Below are positions 23,010 through 33,922 of a stretch of DNA of 64,000 nucleotides, piece by piece. The stretch covers positions 1,126,912-1,190,911 of the forward strand of contig RDEW01000013.1 of NCBI GenBank assembly GCA_011109175.1. Reading direction: 5' to 3'. The stretch comes from Dicyema japonicum. Taxonomy: Eukaryota > Dicyemida > Rhombozoa > Dicyemidae. The notes under the pieces were generated by a model that was given only the letters and a program-made list of their open reading frames with translations, did not search any database and was not told where the DNA came from. Numbering within the stretch: position 1 is the first letter of the stretch; the number at the start of each line of letters is the position of its first letter. A program made the position numbers and the translations under genes.

Positions 23010-23240
23010 GAAGATCCTTAAAGTCGCTACTTGGAACCGCGTAGAGGAACCTTCATAGGAAGAAAAGTACGGGAGAAGAAACATGCCAGAAACCTTACTT
23101 GCTAATTTCTTTCAGGCGGATGATTTATTCATCTGCAACACTGCATGCATGCACCAAGTAGACTACATGAATTTGGCGTGACAAGAGCAATTGGAGGAGG
23201 ATGAAGCTGATGCTAGTTTCTCTGTTCATATAATACTTTG
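23010..23240 (+). pseudogene. LINE endonuclease (EEP, CFDP2-like) fragment
   Basis: Pieces read MKILKVATWNR, then RNMPETLLANFFQADDLFICNTACMH in an adjacent frame. LL.FF...DLFICNT is typical of the EEP domain in the LINE family whose human-annotated relatives are called craniofacial development protein 2-like. It may belong to the same LINE family as 29170-30553. From 23240 to 24010 only an R1-like remnant (23790-23955, with CTGGCACTGGACGTC and GATCACACAACGCC) is seen. Confidence 0.45.
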
Positions 23241-26114
23241 CAATGACACCAACTTTAAGTTATGGTACCACCAGAAGGCATCCAATGAACCTAGAAAAAG
23301 GACCATTCTCCCTACACTGTTTCAACTCTTTACAAATAACACAAAATGAAATATTCTCATACAGAATTAAAAAATCATTGGGGACAAGGTTTATTTTATA
23401 AGTGACGATCGAAAGAGGGGAAGAAAATAGTTCCAGGTTGTTTGAAGATAATTTTCTGTGGTTCATCAAAAGTAATCTTATTTGCTGACAATGAATTCCC
23501 GCATAATTTTATCGCAAATAAGAAGGTAAGTAACATTTGAAGATTCCGATCTAACGCTTAATGAGGGTCTTTTTGGTTTCTTGTAACATAGTTCTTCCAT
23601 AGCTTGGATAGCACAAAACATCGATCGACTACTGGATATTTTTGGTATTCAAAATTCTAGATGGATAGCTTTACACAATTGCTGTCAGATCGCTTCATGG
23701 CCGTTTGAGACAGAAAACAAAGAGAAGTTAGTTTTAATAATAATTTTTGATTTTAGAATGTAGCAGTTGTGGGAAAGATTATTCCAGTTGTGGAAGGAGT
23801 GCAAATACTCATTATTGATGCTATCCTGGCACTGGACGTCTATTTAGACAAGTATAGATCACACAACGCCTCACTAATAAAACGTGGAAAAAATGAACGG
23901 AGAAACTTTGACCAAGTAGACAATGGGCTGGATCACATATACAGAGTACATCACTGGAAAATAACATATTAAGAAATTAAAATTATTTGATGACTCATAG
24001 CTTTATTACATGATAGAGGACGCAATGAGAATTACCTCTCATGATCGCGAGTCCAATATTCTGGAGAAGACATCGCGTCATTCTTGGCCGGGGTATCAAA
24101 CATGTTGACTCACCCTCTTCATCCAGAACCAAGAAAAGGGATTTTCGCAGAGAGATAAACAAGAAGATCATGGTCGGGGACATTCGGGGAGCCCTACGTA
24201 TACTCTCCAGCAGCGACAAAGTTCTTTCACCAAGCAAAGAAACCTTAGACCAGTTAGTTCAGAAACATCCGCCCGCACCAGCTGATCTACGTGATACGAA
24301 AATTCAAAATGATGTCCCACAACTAAATGCCACCCCTGATGATATTAAATGGTCTATTCGTGCATTTCCTGGAAGCAGCGGCGCCGGTCTGGACGGCATA
24401 CGCCCAAGCCACATAAAAGACCTCACCTCTGTAACAACCGTCGACACAGGGGACTCCCTCATCGTCTCATTGAATGCTCTTACGAACCACGTTTTTCGGC
24501 AGATATCTCGGAATATGCTCGAGAACTCCTCTTCGCTTCAAGGTTGGTGGCCTTCAAGAAGCCTTGCGGCGGGATAAGACCCATCGCCATTGGTAACGTC
24601 CTTAGGCGCCTATCGTCGAAGATCGCTGCCAGAGCAGCCACCAAGACTTTAAATGCCGAACTTAGTCGTGTCCAACTCGGAGTTGGAGTACCTAATGGAT
24701 GTGAAGCAGTAATACATTCAATCCGGAATTTTGTTGCAGCCCTCCTGACGCGCAGGATTTAATTATAGTCAAACTGGACATACATAATGCATTCAATAGC
24801 ATCCGAAGGGATAGAATCATAGAAGATAGTGTCTCTAGGATTCCTGAGATCAGCAGGATGGTCAGACTCTCATATGGTTTCCCGTGTACGCTGATCTTCG
24901 GACAACACGCCATCAAGTCCAAGACTGGACTCTCACAAGGAGACTTACTTGGCCCTCTACTCTGCTTTGAGTATCGACTGCGTATCATCTGCGATCAAAA
25001 CTTCTTTGAACTTATGGTACCTTGATGACGCGACCATTGGGTGGAGTTGGGAAATTGTTGTGGAAGAAGTTAAACGCGTCATCCCTGCCCTCGGGGCACT
25101 CGGATTGGAGCTGAATCCATCGAAGTGCGAAGTTATTAACGTGACCTGTGGAGAGAACACCTTTGAACTCGCAATAACGACCATTTCTACTTGCCTCCAG
25201 GACATCAAAGTCACCCGACTAGAAAAAGCGATTTTCCTCGGATCTCCTCTGTATGATATGTCAACTGTTATGGAGGAGGAGTGAATCTGTACAGCTGCTC
25301 ACGCACAATCTAAAGGCTTTGGACTCCCACATTTCTCTTTTCATCCTCAAGAATTTTCACCTTACACCACGACTTCTTTTTTTTCTACGGACATCCCCAT
25401 GTTTCACAGACATGGATTTCTTGAGAGTTATCGATAAGAAGCTGAGGACCTCTGTCAAAGAAACACTTAACATCTCTCTGGATAAAGCATGGTGGACCCA
25501 ATGCAAGTTACCACTTCGTTATGGAAGAATTGGGATACGCTCGGCACTTGAACTCGCCCTCCCAGCCTTTCTGTTTTCGACATATGCTTCCCGTGGTCTA
25601 GTTCACCAGATCTTACGATACATTAACGGATAGGACACTGAACCAATGGCATGCATGGCTCACGATGTTTGGATTGGACTTAATTTGGGACTCCCGAAAA
25701 ACTTCAACTTTAACAAACAACGAGACTGGAACGAACTTGTATGTTCGAGGACCATCGATGAGCTAAAACCACAACTCGACCAGCAACGTCTGGTTCGTCT
25801 GGCTACCGCATCAACAAACGTAAGTGGTGCATGTCTCATAGCATTCCCGTGCATTTCACTCGGAACTTTTCTGGACGATTACTCCACGAGGATTGGGGTT
25901 TGCGTCCGCCTCGGAATCGATGTTTGCGCAATCAATCGCTGTAGATGTGGAGTAATAGTCGACGCGAAAGGACTCCACGCACTTTCCTGCCGAAGGAGCA
26001 CTGGAAGGAGCCTGAGACATAGTGCAATCAACAAGGTTATTGCGTGGGGACTAGAAGCTGCCGGATTCCCTGTCCAGATAGAGCCCCTAGGACTTGCCAC
26101 GGCAAACAGAATGC

Positions 26115-26611
26115 AGGATGGAGCGACTCTGTTCCCGTGGGATGCTGGGAAGTACCTGGCCTGGGATGCCACCTGCGTAGATAGCTTCTCCCTTTCCAAT
26201 ATTACAATGAGTGCGACAAATCCAGGATCAGCTGCAGAGAAAGCAGAAATACTTAAGGCAAAGAAGTACACATGCCTCGGCGAGCAGTACACATTTGAAC
26301 CAGTCGCTGTCGAAACTTCGGGAATCATAGGAAGCAGTTCGTTAGCCCTGCTCAACAAAATTNAGGATGGAGCGACTCTGTTCCCGTGGGATGCTGGGAA
26401 GTACCTGGCCTGGGATGCCACCTGCGTAGATAGCTTCTCCCTTTCCAATATTACAATGAGTGCGACAAATCCAGGATCAGCTGCAGAGAAAGCAGAAATA
26501 CTTAAGGCAAAGAAGTACACATGCCTCGGCGAGCAGTACACATTTGAACCAGTCGCTGTCGAAACTTCGGGAGTCATAGGAAGCAGTTCGTTAGCCCTGC
26601 TCAACAAAATT
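26115..26611 (+). repeat. 248-bp duplication flanking a single N
   Basis: 26115-26362 and 26364-26611 differ at about one base and are separated by one N at 26363. It duplicates the endonuclease core in frame. An assembly overlap joined by a one-base gap is the simplest explanation. Confidence 0.85.
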
Positions 26612-26651
26612 AGATCGTTAGTCGCTAAAAAAAGGAGGGATGAGAGAAGAG

Positions 26652-26955
26652 CTGGCTCATTGAGCGCATCTTTTTACAGATCGTAAGGAGAAATGCGCTC
26701 TCAATCCTAAGAGCGGCTAGTAGCCTTTAACTATTTGGTTTTATTCTTCAATAAATTGTTATTATCAAAAAGAATTAACACGAATTTAGCCTTGAACACG
26801 TCTCTGGCTCATTGAGCGCATCTTTTTACAGATCGTAAGGAGAAATGCGCTCTCAATCCTAAGAGCGGCTAGTAGCCTTTAACTATTTGGTTTTATTCTT
26901 CAATAAATTGTTATTATCAAAAAGAATTAACACGAATTTAGCCTTGAACACGTCT
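26652..26955 (+). repeat. 152-bp tandem duplication of the RLE-LINE 3' UTR
   Basis: CTGGCTCATTGAGCGCATC starts at 26652 and 26804. The unit includes the end of the coding region. Diverged single copies follow the other RLE-LINE remnants near 32035, 40540 and 46335. Confidence 0.8.
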
Positions 26956-27087
26956 TCAACATTTAATTCAACATGTAAACTTCTCAATGCGAAGCCACCG
27001 ACAGAAAAAGTTTTCATTGACATGAAAAAGCATTCGACACTGCGTCGATTAAACATCTCATTGCCTAAAACTACTCCACTACCAAAA

Positions 27088-28140
27088 TCAGATTAAGATC
27101 GATATTGACCCAGAACTCCCACTCTCCAATATGTAACCTGTTCATCTGAGAAATTGCAGTCGCGAAAAGATTTATACTTTCCGAGACGCAACGTGCAAAT
27201 TTTAATAAGCTAAAAAAAAAGTTTTCTTTTTAGCGGGTCTAATCAACACTAGGAATCATAGTGAACGCGAAAGTCTGCGTATCATAATTAGCTTTTTCTT
27301 AAATTCGAAATATTGACCCGCACATGTGACGTTGTAAAGAAATCTCTCGTTTTAGGCATAATGAACTGCAATAAATTTATGGTTTCGCGTTTTGTATTTT
27401 CTGACTATTCGAACTTTCCTGATAAATTTACTAAAAAAATTATTTTGATGTCTATAATATGACTAAATTGTATGATATCGTACTTTCCGAAGAACCATGT
27501 CAGTTATCGCTCCCCACAGGCAGAACACACACTTTATTGAAGCAAAGAACAGTAATAATAGCTAATCGAGGGAGGATCAAGGTCTTCACTTTTTTGTTTT
27601 TCTTGGGTATGTACTTTTAAACTATCCAGTTGCACAGTGTTTGTCTACTGATGAAGGCGTCACTTGTCAAGCCCTTTTTAGCATCGTAGATGCGTGGAAC
27701 ATTCCACCAGGTGAACAACAGCGAGAATCGAACTCGTGACCAAAGCCACTTTGCCCGACACCTAACCAGTATGCCACCTGACTAAATTGTATAATCGCAT
27801 TAATGAAATTTGCTAATAAAAAGCCAAATGATAAACAGGTCATTTAGTGAAATATACATTCAATCTTAGAAAGCATTAATAGAATAATTAGTCATTATTT
27901 TGCCTATAATACAAACATTTATATAATAAATAGTAATTATGCGTGTGACCAAAATAGTTATATGTTTATCGAAATACAAAGTTTAGTCACTATCATTCTC
28001 AAAATATTTTGACGTCTGGCTAATTTCAGAAGCTATGTTTTCCTTTAGTCGATCATCGTGGATATTTAGCGAAAGAACTCATCGTCAATTACTCGACAGG
28101 GATCAAAACTACATGAATTATAAACTAAATATTAGTCGAC
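27088..28140. repeat. Duplicated block X1, partner 41426-42470
   Basis: Begins CAGATTAAGATCGA and is collinear with 41426-42470, including the inserted SINE-T. It contains no recognised coding. Homology continues through genes A1 and A2 and the LINE. The left boundary is sharp: upstream sequences at 27087 and 41425 are unrelated. 26960-27087 holds nothing recognised. Confidence 0.75.
27474..27779 (-). repeat. SINE-T with direct-repeat flanks
   Basis: The A box (GTGGCATACTGGTTAG) and B-box region are visible on the minus strand, followed by the common body and a tail. GACTAAATTGTAT flanks it at 27461-27473 and 27780-27792, a probable target-site duplication. Confidence 0.75.
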
Positions 28141-28177
28141 TAATGAATTTGTAAGTCATTATTATAATGGAATAATA

Positions 28178-29024
28178 TTAATAATTGAATTTGCCAATCG
28201 CTAAAGAATAATAACGTTTTCTTCTTTTATATTGTAGTATGAAAGCGATAGCAATGATCAGGATAATAACACAAATTCCTATTAAATATTTGATTTCTAA
28301 ATTAAAATTATTATTACTGAGAGGATGAGAGTTTATTTTATTTAAAGTAACATGAGTTGTTCTATAACTTTGAGTTGTAGTTGTAGTTAATTTTTTATTC
28401 AAATGAAGTGTTGACTTGAATCGAAGATCTCTTTCAAAATCACACCCGTGGGCTAAATGTCAGATACAATAATAACCTTTTCCAGTAAATATTGTATTAT
28501 TATCTGTTTTAAATAGTTGCATTTTCATATCTTTTATTTTTATAGTTCCGTAATTTGGAATTGTTACAACTATTTCACTGCAGTTATAATAACCGTTATT
28601 TAAAATTTTCGAAGCTGGAGTATACATAAATGTATGACGTGAAATCAATGTTAATTCCCAGAAAACAAATATTTTATTCGATACAATGTTAAATAATATT
28701 CTGAATCTTATATCATTTTTAATCCATTTAAGGTGACCAAATAAATGTTCACTAAAATAATAATCAAATGATGCGTCGATTAAATTATCATTTTTATTCT
28801 TTTATTAAATAAAATGTGATTACAGTATTATTAATTTTGTGTTCAACTTCTATTATTCCACTGAATAACGATACAACTTTATCGTTCTTTACTCCACCCC
28901 ACAAAGGTACATCATCATACAACTTTTCAAAAGTATCAACATTCCTCAACACATCTGTATTGCATACTAAACACGTATATATTCCTATTATTAATTTATT
29001 TTGTAAACCTAGTAATTGGAACAT
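28178..29024 (-). CDS. A1: single-pass membrane protein, unrecognised family, three exons
   Basis: Exons 29024-28824, 28798-28477 and 28452-28178 join into 798 nt (265 aa). Introns are 25 nt (28799-28823) and 24 nt (28453-28476), both GT...AG. Without the first the frame stops after eight codons. The second contains an in-frame TGA. Visible features are a moderately hydrophobic N-terminus (MFQLLGLQNKLIIGIYTCLV), an extracellular-type domain with NNGYYNCSEIVV and KIKDMKMQLFKTDNN, a GCDFERDLRF element, a Thr-rich stalk, one strong membrane helix (YLIGICVIILIIAIAFIL) and a basic tail (QYKRRKRYY). That implies type I topology. I do not recognise the family. The first ATG is at 29024; an earlier exon carrying a signal peptide is possible because TTAAATTAG precedes it. 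The gene is one of five copies (A1, C, B1, A2, B2). Confidence 0.65.
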
Positions 29025-29154
29025 TCTCACAGCAATTGTTCTAATTTAAATCAAAAATTATTTAAATTAAATAGAAACAAATTTAAATAAAATAAAGATT
29101 AATTTTTAATTGTTTGATAAATATTATGTGACATACTGGATTGATTAAGAAATG

Positions 29155-29169
29155 AATATTTATATGCAG
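29155..29169 (+). repeat. Left target-site duplication of LINE-3 insertion
   Basis: AATATTTATATGCAG, identical to 30554-30568. The unfilled paralogous site is at 33278-33292. Confidence 0.85.
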
Positions 29170-30553
29170 AGTTTTTCAATCAGAAGGGACCCTAGAATTC
29201 AAAGAGTATCTTGATACCTGTACAGAAGGCGAATAAACCAAGATCTAAGGTGGAGAACCTCCGTCCGGTCATATTAATGAATTCACTTCGGAAAATTCTG
29301 GCGAACATAACATTACAAAGGATGGAAGGACGCCTAGATACTTTTCTGTCGCTATACCACAGCGGATTCCGAAAAGGAAGATCTACTTCCGATGTTTTGT
29401 GGTCCCACAAGTGGAGATCTGCGGCCGTTCAAAAGTTCAAAATATCTACAACCATCCTCGGAATCGACATTTCGAGGGCCTTCGACTCTGTCGACAGACG
29501 GAGGCTAATACTGGTTTTGGAAAGTTTCCTATACGCTTCCACTGTCAGAATGGCCACCACCCTCCTAGCTGATACTTGGCTCACTGTATGAGTCGGGGGA
29601 GCCTTGTCTCGCCGATTTGAGACGACTGCTGGCACTCCACAGGGAGACCCATTATCACCTATACTTATTGTCATATACCTCGATGCTGCTTTACGGAAGG
29701 CAAAACCGATAATGGGTGAAAAGACAAACATTATTGCGTATGCTGACGACGTAGACTTTATTTCAAACGACAAAATACCGCTCACCCGCTTGATGGAAGA
29801 AGTGTCCGGAAGACTAGCCGAATGGTTCCTAACAGTAAATCCGGACAAGACTGACGAAACTGAACTCAAGAGGGAAAAAACAAGGACGGAGGAGTACTGG
29901 CGCAAATGCAAAAAGCTTGGCTCCCTCCTAGGAGACCATGAAGAAATTACGAGAAGGAAAACCCTACCACAAACTGCCCTCTCCAGATTAAAGAACACCT
30001 GGCTCCACAAAAAGGGCCTTGACATTATAACAAAAACTCGATTATACAACTCGCTAGTGAAACCCATACTACTATATAACGCTGGTACTTGGGCCTGCTC
30101 AAGAAATGAACTGAAGAGGCTTAATGCGTTTCATAGAGACCAACTACGGCATATGATGTTCGAAAGAAGTGATACGAGGATGTCATCTAATCTTTTTTAT
30201 AAGAGGACGAAGACCTCAGAAATTTCTAATGAGATTCTGGATACACGATGGAGGCTTTTCGGCCATATTCTGCGACTGGACCTAGATGCCCCCGCGAACG
30301 TAGCCATGGAGGATTACTTCATGTTGGAGGCCCCCCGTTTCCGTGGTCGCCCAAGGACGACACTGGCAGTCGTTCTCGACGAGGACCTCAAAGAAATGGG
30401 ACGGCATCTTGGAAGTGGAGAGGATCTTGACTGGTTGCGCACTGCGGCTTTGAATAGGAGGAAGTGGATGAAACTAACCAGTGATTTGCTAACTCGTGTT
30501 GCACATGCTTTGTCAAGTCCTATGACATAGCGATAAGTGCTTATAATAATAAT
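29170..30553 (+). mobile_element. LINE-3: 5'-truncated non-LTR element, one in-frame stop
   Basis: The RT frame runs from about 29211 to 30530 with a single TGA at 29589-29591, where an Arg codon (CGA) is likely ancestral. Motifs are VENLRPVILMNSLRK, HSGFRKGRSTSD, LGIDISRAFDSVD, TPQGDPLSPIL and the catalytic YADD at 29739-29750. These are followed by LGSLLGDHEEITRRK and LVKPILLYNAGTWAC, and the frame ends SSPMT. The 3' UTR is only about 20 nt and finishes in an ATA/AAT repeat. 15-bp target duplications flank it. The endonuclease half is missing (5' truncation). Copy 2 at 43480-44859 shares this insertion by segmental duplication and has additional stops. Confidence 0.9.
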
Positions 30554-30568
30554 AATATTTATATGCAG
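30554..30568 (+). repeat. Right target-site duplication of LINE-3 insertion
   Basis: AATATTTATATGCAG immediately after the AAT-repeat tail. Confidence 0.85.
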
Positions 30569-30890
30569 GCATCAGCTATTGTATTCATTTCAAATTAGGG
30601 TTAAAGATTAGGATTGTGTTATGCATTGGGTATTAAGATAAGTCCACATGTCAGATAATACTGTCTCAAATATTGTAGATGATTTAATATAAACATAGAA
30701 TAAAAGTAACGTCAATATAAATGACGTTGTGACGTTTTGTTTAATCTGTTTCTGTAGAAGTGGAAACTGGATACAATTAACTAGTTTTTTTCTTTCACTT
30801 CTTTCTCAGTTTATCTTGGGTTAATAAATAATTTAAATTCATCGGTTCTGAAGGTTTATTTTAAATGAGTTTTAGGATTTCGAAAAATTA
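30569..30890. other. Intergenic spacer with R1 3' end
   Basis: Collinear with 33293-33620 and 44875-45200. Contains the 3' half of SINE-like R1 at about 30755-30830. No coding seen. Confidence 0.6.
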
Positions 30891-30892
30891 GC

Positions 30893-32150
30893 AGAATGGT
30901 GAAACTTCCATTTCGTTCCCCATGCACGCTTGAGATATTGTGGAGCAGTAGAGAATTGAGATATTATAGCAGCAGTTGTAGAGTCAGCTATCTCAGCACT
31001 ATCAGCACATGGGTTAGAACCGATTCCGTATGAATGTGAAATCATAAACGTTGCTCGGGCAGAGACGATATTGTCCGTGCTGAGGCTACGATTTTTATTT
31101 TCTCCTGGATCTCTTGATCACCCGAATCGAAATCGCAATTTCTTTCTGGTATCCTCTATACGGTAGTAACATATCCAACCCTGGAAAAGAAAAATGCATT
31201 TTTTGATGACTGCCTTTCTATCTTCGACATAAGCTTCCAGTCTTCTCACACGGCAGATCCTAAGCTATTTTTTCTGATCGGACGCTGAACCAGTGGCATG
31301 CATGGCTCGGAAAGTCTGGACGCGATTGAGTGTTAGATTCCCTAAGAACGCTAATAAAAAACGAGAATGGGACAAGCTTTTATTATCAAAGATCATAGAA
31401 GAGATAAAACCTGTGTTTGATCAGCATCTACTGGCTTGTCTGGATTCTGCATCGACGAACGAAAGTAGTGTCTGTTTCAGTATTACCATGCACTTCACTT
31501 GGGACACTTTTGGATGACGACGCAAACGAGGGTTGGGGATTTCGTACGCCTCGAAATAGATGTTTGCACGATACATCGCTGAAAATTTGAAAGAATGGTC
31601 CACACGAAAAGTCTTCAGCTATTTCCTGCCGGAGGAGTGCTAGAAGGAGTCCAATACACGCTGCAATCTACGAAGCTATTGTTGGGGAATTGATGCTGCT
31701 GGATCTCCTGTCCAATTAAAGCCACCCGGACTCGACCCATCCAACCAAAGACCGGACGAAACAACTCTTTTCCCATGGGAATGCTGTAGATACCAAGGAC
31801 GCCACCTCTGTGGATAGCATCTCTCTTCAATTTTGTTATGCCAGCAACTAACCCAGGCTTTTCTTTGGAGAAGGCTGAAATCCTAAAGATGAGGAAATAC
31901 GTATGTCTCTGTTAACAGTTTATCTTTGAACCAGTGGCTGTGGGAACGTCAGGAATCATAGGTAGCAGGTCACTTGTCCTATTTAACAGAATCGGTTCCC
32001 TCATTGCAAAAAATAATTGGAGACAAAAGAGCTGGCACATTGAGCGCACTTTTTTTGCAGATCATCAGGGGAATTGCTTTCTCGATTATAAGAGCACCAG
32101 TAGTTGTTAACTGTTAGTTTTTGCATTAACCTGTTTTTATTTAAAAAAGA
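30893..32150 (+). pseudogene. RLE-LINE 3' remnant
   Basis: Decayed match to 24860-26800. The recognisable pieces are FPCTLEI near 30905, MACMARKVWTRLSVRFPKN at 31293, an EEIKPVFDQHLLACLDSASTN stretch, and a degraded TTLFPW/DATSVDS endonuclease core near 31750-31810. The 3' UTR is near 32035-32150. It has many stops and frameshifts. The copy at 45221-46445 is nearly identical because of segmental duplication. Confidence 0.75.
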
Positions 32151-32246
32151 ATGAAGTCACTTAATTAGTCCAGCTAATATGAAAAAATAGTGAATGAACC
32201 CAATATTATTAAAACCCAAAATACCCGATAATTAATTATGAAGTAA

Positions 32247-33154
32247 CTATAATTGAGAATATCTTCTGTTATATTTAAACGAGAAAATAATAGTAACAAT
32301 CAATGAGAATGAAACAGTTACAACTAGAGCTATTATATATTTGTTTTCTAAATTTAAATTAATATTACTGAAGGCATCAAAGTATGTTAAAATTCGAGTA
32401 CTATGAGTCGTAATAGTCTTTAATTTCGTACTTAAAGGAACATGTGATGTTAATTTTTTTGATTTGAATTCTACAAATTATATTTTATAGTACTTCTTAT
32501 ATGACTATGAGTTGTAGTTAATTCTGTATTCAAAAGGAGTGGTGAATTGAATCGGAGATCTCTTTCAAAATCACATCCCTGGGCTAAATATCAGTTAAAA
32601 TAATTACCATTTCCTGTAAATATTTTATTATTATCTGTTTTAAAAAGTTGCATTTTCATATTTTTATTTTTATAGTTCCGTAATTAGGAATTGTTACAAC
32701 TATTTCACTGCAGTTATAATAACCGTTATTTAAAATTTTCGAAGATGGAGTAAACATAAATGTACGACGTGATATCAATGTTAATTCCCAGGAAACAGAT
32801 ATTTTATTCGATACAATGTTAAATAATATTCTGAAACTTATATCATTTTTAATCCATCTAAGGTGACCAAATAAATGTTCACTAATATAAAAATCAAAAG
32901 ATGCGTCGATTAAATTATCATTTTTAATCTTTTATTAAATAAAATGTGATTACAGTATTATTAATTTTGTGTTCAACTTCTATTATTCCACTGAATAACG
33001 CTACAACTTTATCGTTCTTTACTCCACCCCACAAAGGTACATCATCATACAACTTTTCAAAAGTATCAACATTCCACAACACATCAGTATTGCATACTAA
33101 ACACGTATATATTCCTATTATTAATTTATTTTGTAAACCTAGTAATTGGAACAT
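32247..33154 (-). pseudogene. C: chimeric membrane-protein gene copy with one frameshift
   Basis: Exon structure is that of B2: exons 33154-32954, 32928-32608, 32583-32494 and 32470-32247, with introns of 25, 24 and 23 nt (32929-32953, 32584-32607, 32471-32493). Exon 2 is 321 nt instead of 322 because one base is missing near 32662, so the frame is broken unless this is a sequencing error. The C-terminal half (left part) matches the B type and the N-terminal half (right part) matches the A type. That suggests gene conversion or unequal recombination. The end of the protein is a membrane helix plus KYNRRYSQL. Confidence 0.6.
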
Positions 33155-33277
33155 TCTCACAGCAATTGTTCTAATTATAAATCAAAAAATTATTTAAATT
33201 AAATAGAAACAAATTTAAGATTAATTTTTAATTGTTTTGATAAATATTATGTGACATACTGGATTGATTAAGAAATG

Positions 33278-33292
33278 AAAATTTATATGTAG
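33278..33292 (+). repeat. Unfilled target site paralogous to the LINE-3 insertion
   Basis: AAAATTTATATGTAG occupies the position of the 15-bp duplication and is followed directly by GGCATCAGCTATTG, as after 30568. No LINE is present here. Confidence 0.75.
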
Positions 33293-33634
33293 GCATCAGC
33301 TATTGTATTCATTTTAAATTAGAGTTAAAGATTAGGATTGTGTTATGCATTAGGTTTTTAGAAAAGTCCACATGTCAGATAATATTGTCTAAAATATTGT
33401 AGATGATTTAATATAAACAAAATAAAAGTAACGTCATTATAAATGACGTTGTGACGTTTTGTTTAATCTGTTTCTGTAGAAGTGGAAATTGGATACAAAT
33501 AACTAGTTTTTTTCTTTCACATTTTCTCAGTTTATCTTGGGTTAATAAATAAATTAAATTCATCGGTTCTGAAATTTTATTTTAATTGAGTTTTAGGATT
33601 TCGAAAATTAGCAGAATGGTAAAACTTTCATTGA

Positions 33635-33915
33635 TGAAGTTTTCTGCTTGCTTGTCTGTTCCTCCTCTCTCTTCCTATTAGAGTGGCGTCATGTGATTCA
33701 CCTGTCTAGGTGACGCCCAGTCCCAGGCCGGCACAAAAAATGATCATTTGATCTTCCCTCTCCACTGGAGGGGTTTCCACAACTACATGTAATGGACGTC
33801 TTACCTTTTATGCTGATTCCAGATGGACTCTGTCTCTGTAGATGTGGAAACTGAATACACTTAATTAGTAGTTTACTTTAACTTCTTTCTTGGTGTATCC
33901 GGTGTTAATAAATTA
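33635..33915 (+). repeat. R1 SINE-like repeat
   Basis: Contains GAGTGGCGTCATGTGATTC, GGGTTTCCACAACTACATG and TTCTTTCTTGGTGTATCCGG.TTAATAAATT. An isolated R1 3' end also lies at 33465-33550. Confidence 0.7.
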
Positions 33916-33922
33916 AATTAAC

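Larger units (their letters stand above)
24012..26955 (+). mobile_element. RLE-LINE: non-LTR retrotransposon with restriction-like endonuclease, frameshifted
   Basis: The order of parts is as follows. N-terminal region 24041-24577 includes GSSGAGLDGIRPSHIKDL. RT motif 2 (GGIRPIAIGNVLRRL) is near 24570. Motif A (VKLDIHNAFNSI) is near 24767. GLSQGDLLGPLL lies at 24927-24958. The catalytic YLDD is at 25018-25029. The thumb and linker are at 25253-25633. The C-terminal frame 25646-26686 has a CRCGVIV...GLHALSC zinc-binding motif, then DGATLFPWDAGKYLAWDATC, a restriction-like endonuclease core, and KYTCLGEQYTFEPVAVETSG. At least four frameshifts or stops break the ORF. The two endonuclease copies in the frame are a duplication around a single N (26115-26611), probably an assembly join. 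It is followed by a 152-bp tandemly duplicated 3' UTR. Clade (R2, R4, CRE or relatives) is not assigned. Confidence 0.85.

Noticed and set aside
23769-23972. KIIPVV start similar to the RT tail at 13743
   Set aside because: Only six residues agree and the following sequence is an R1-like repeat.
25879-26607. Minus-strand open frame of 242 codons
   Set aside because: Shadow of the RLE-LINE endonuclease frame on the plus strand, lengthened by the duplication around the N.
28453-28476. In-frame TGA as selenocysteine or programmed readthrough in the membrane genes
   Set aside because: One copy has TAA instead, the interval has GT...AG ends and a branch-like CTGAC, and other genes in the window have introns of the same size. 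No SECIS-like element was sought in detail.
29429-30067. Minus-strand frame of 212 codons (and its partner at 43739-44449)
   Set aside because: Antisense shadow of the LINE-3 reverse transcriptase, which has all the RT motifs on the plus strand.
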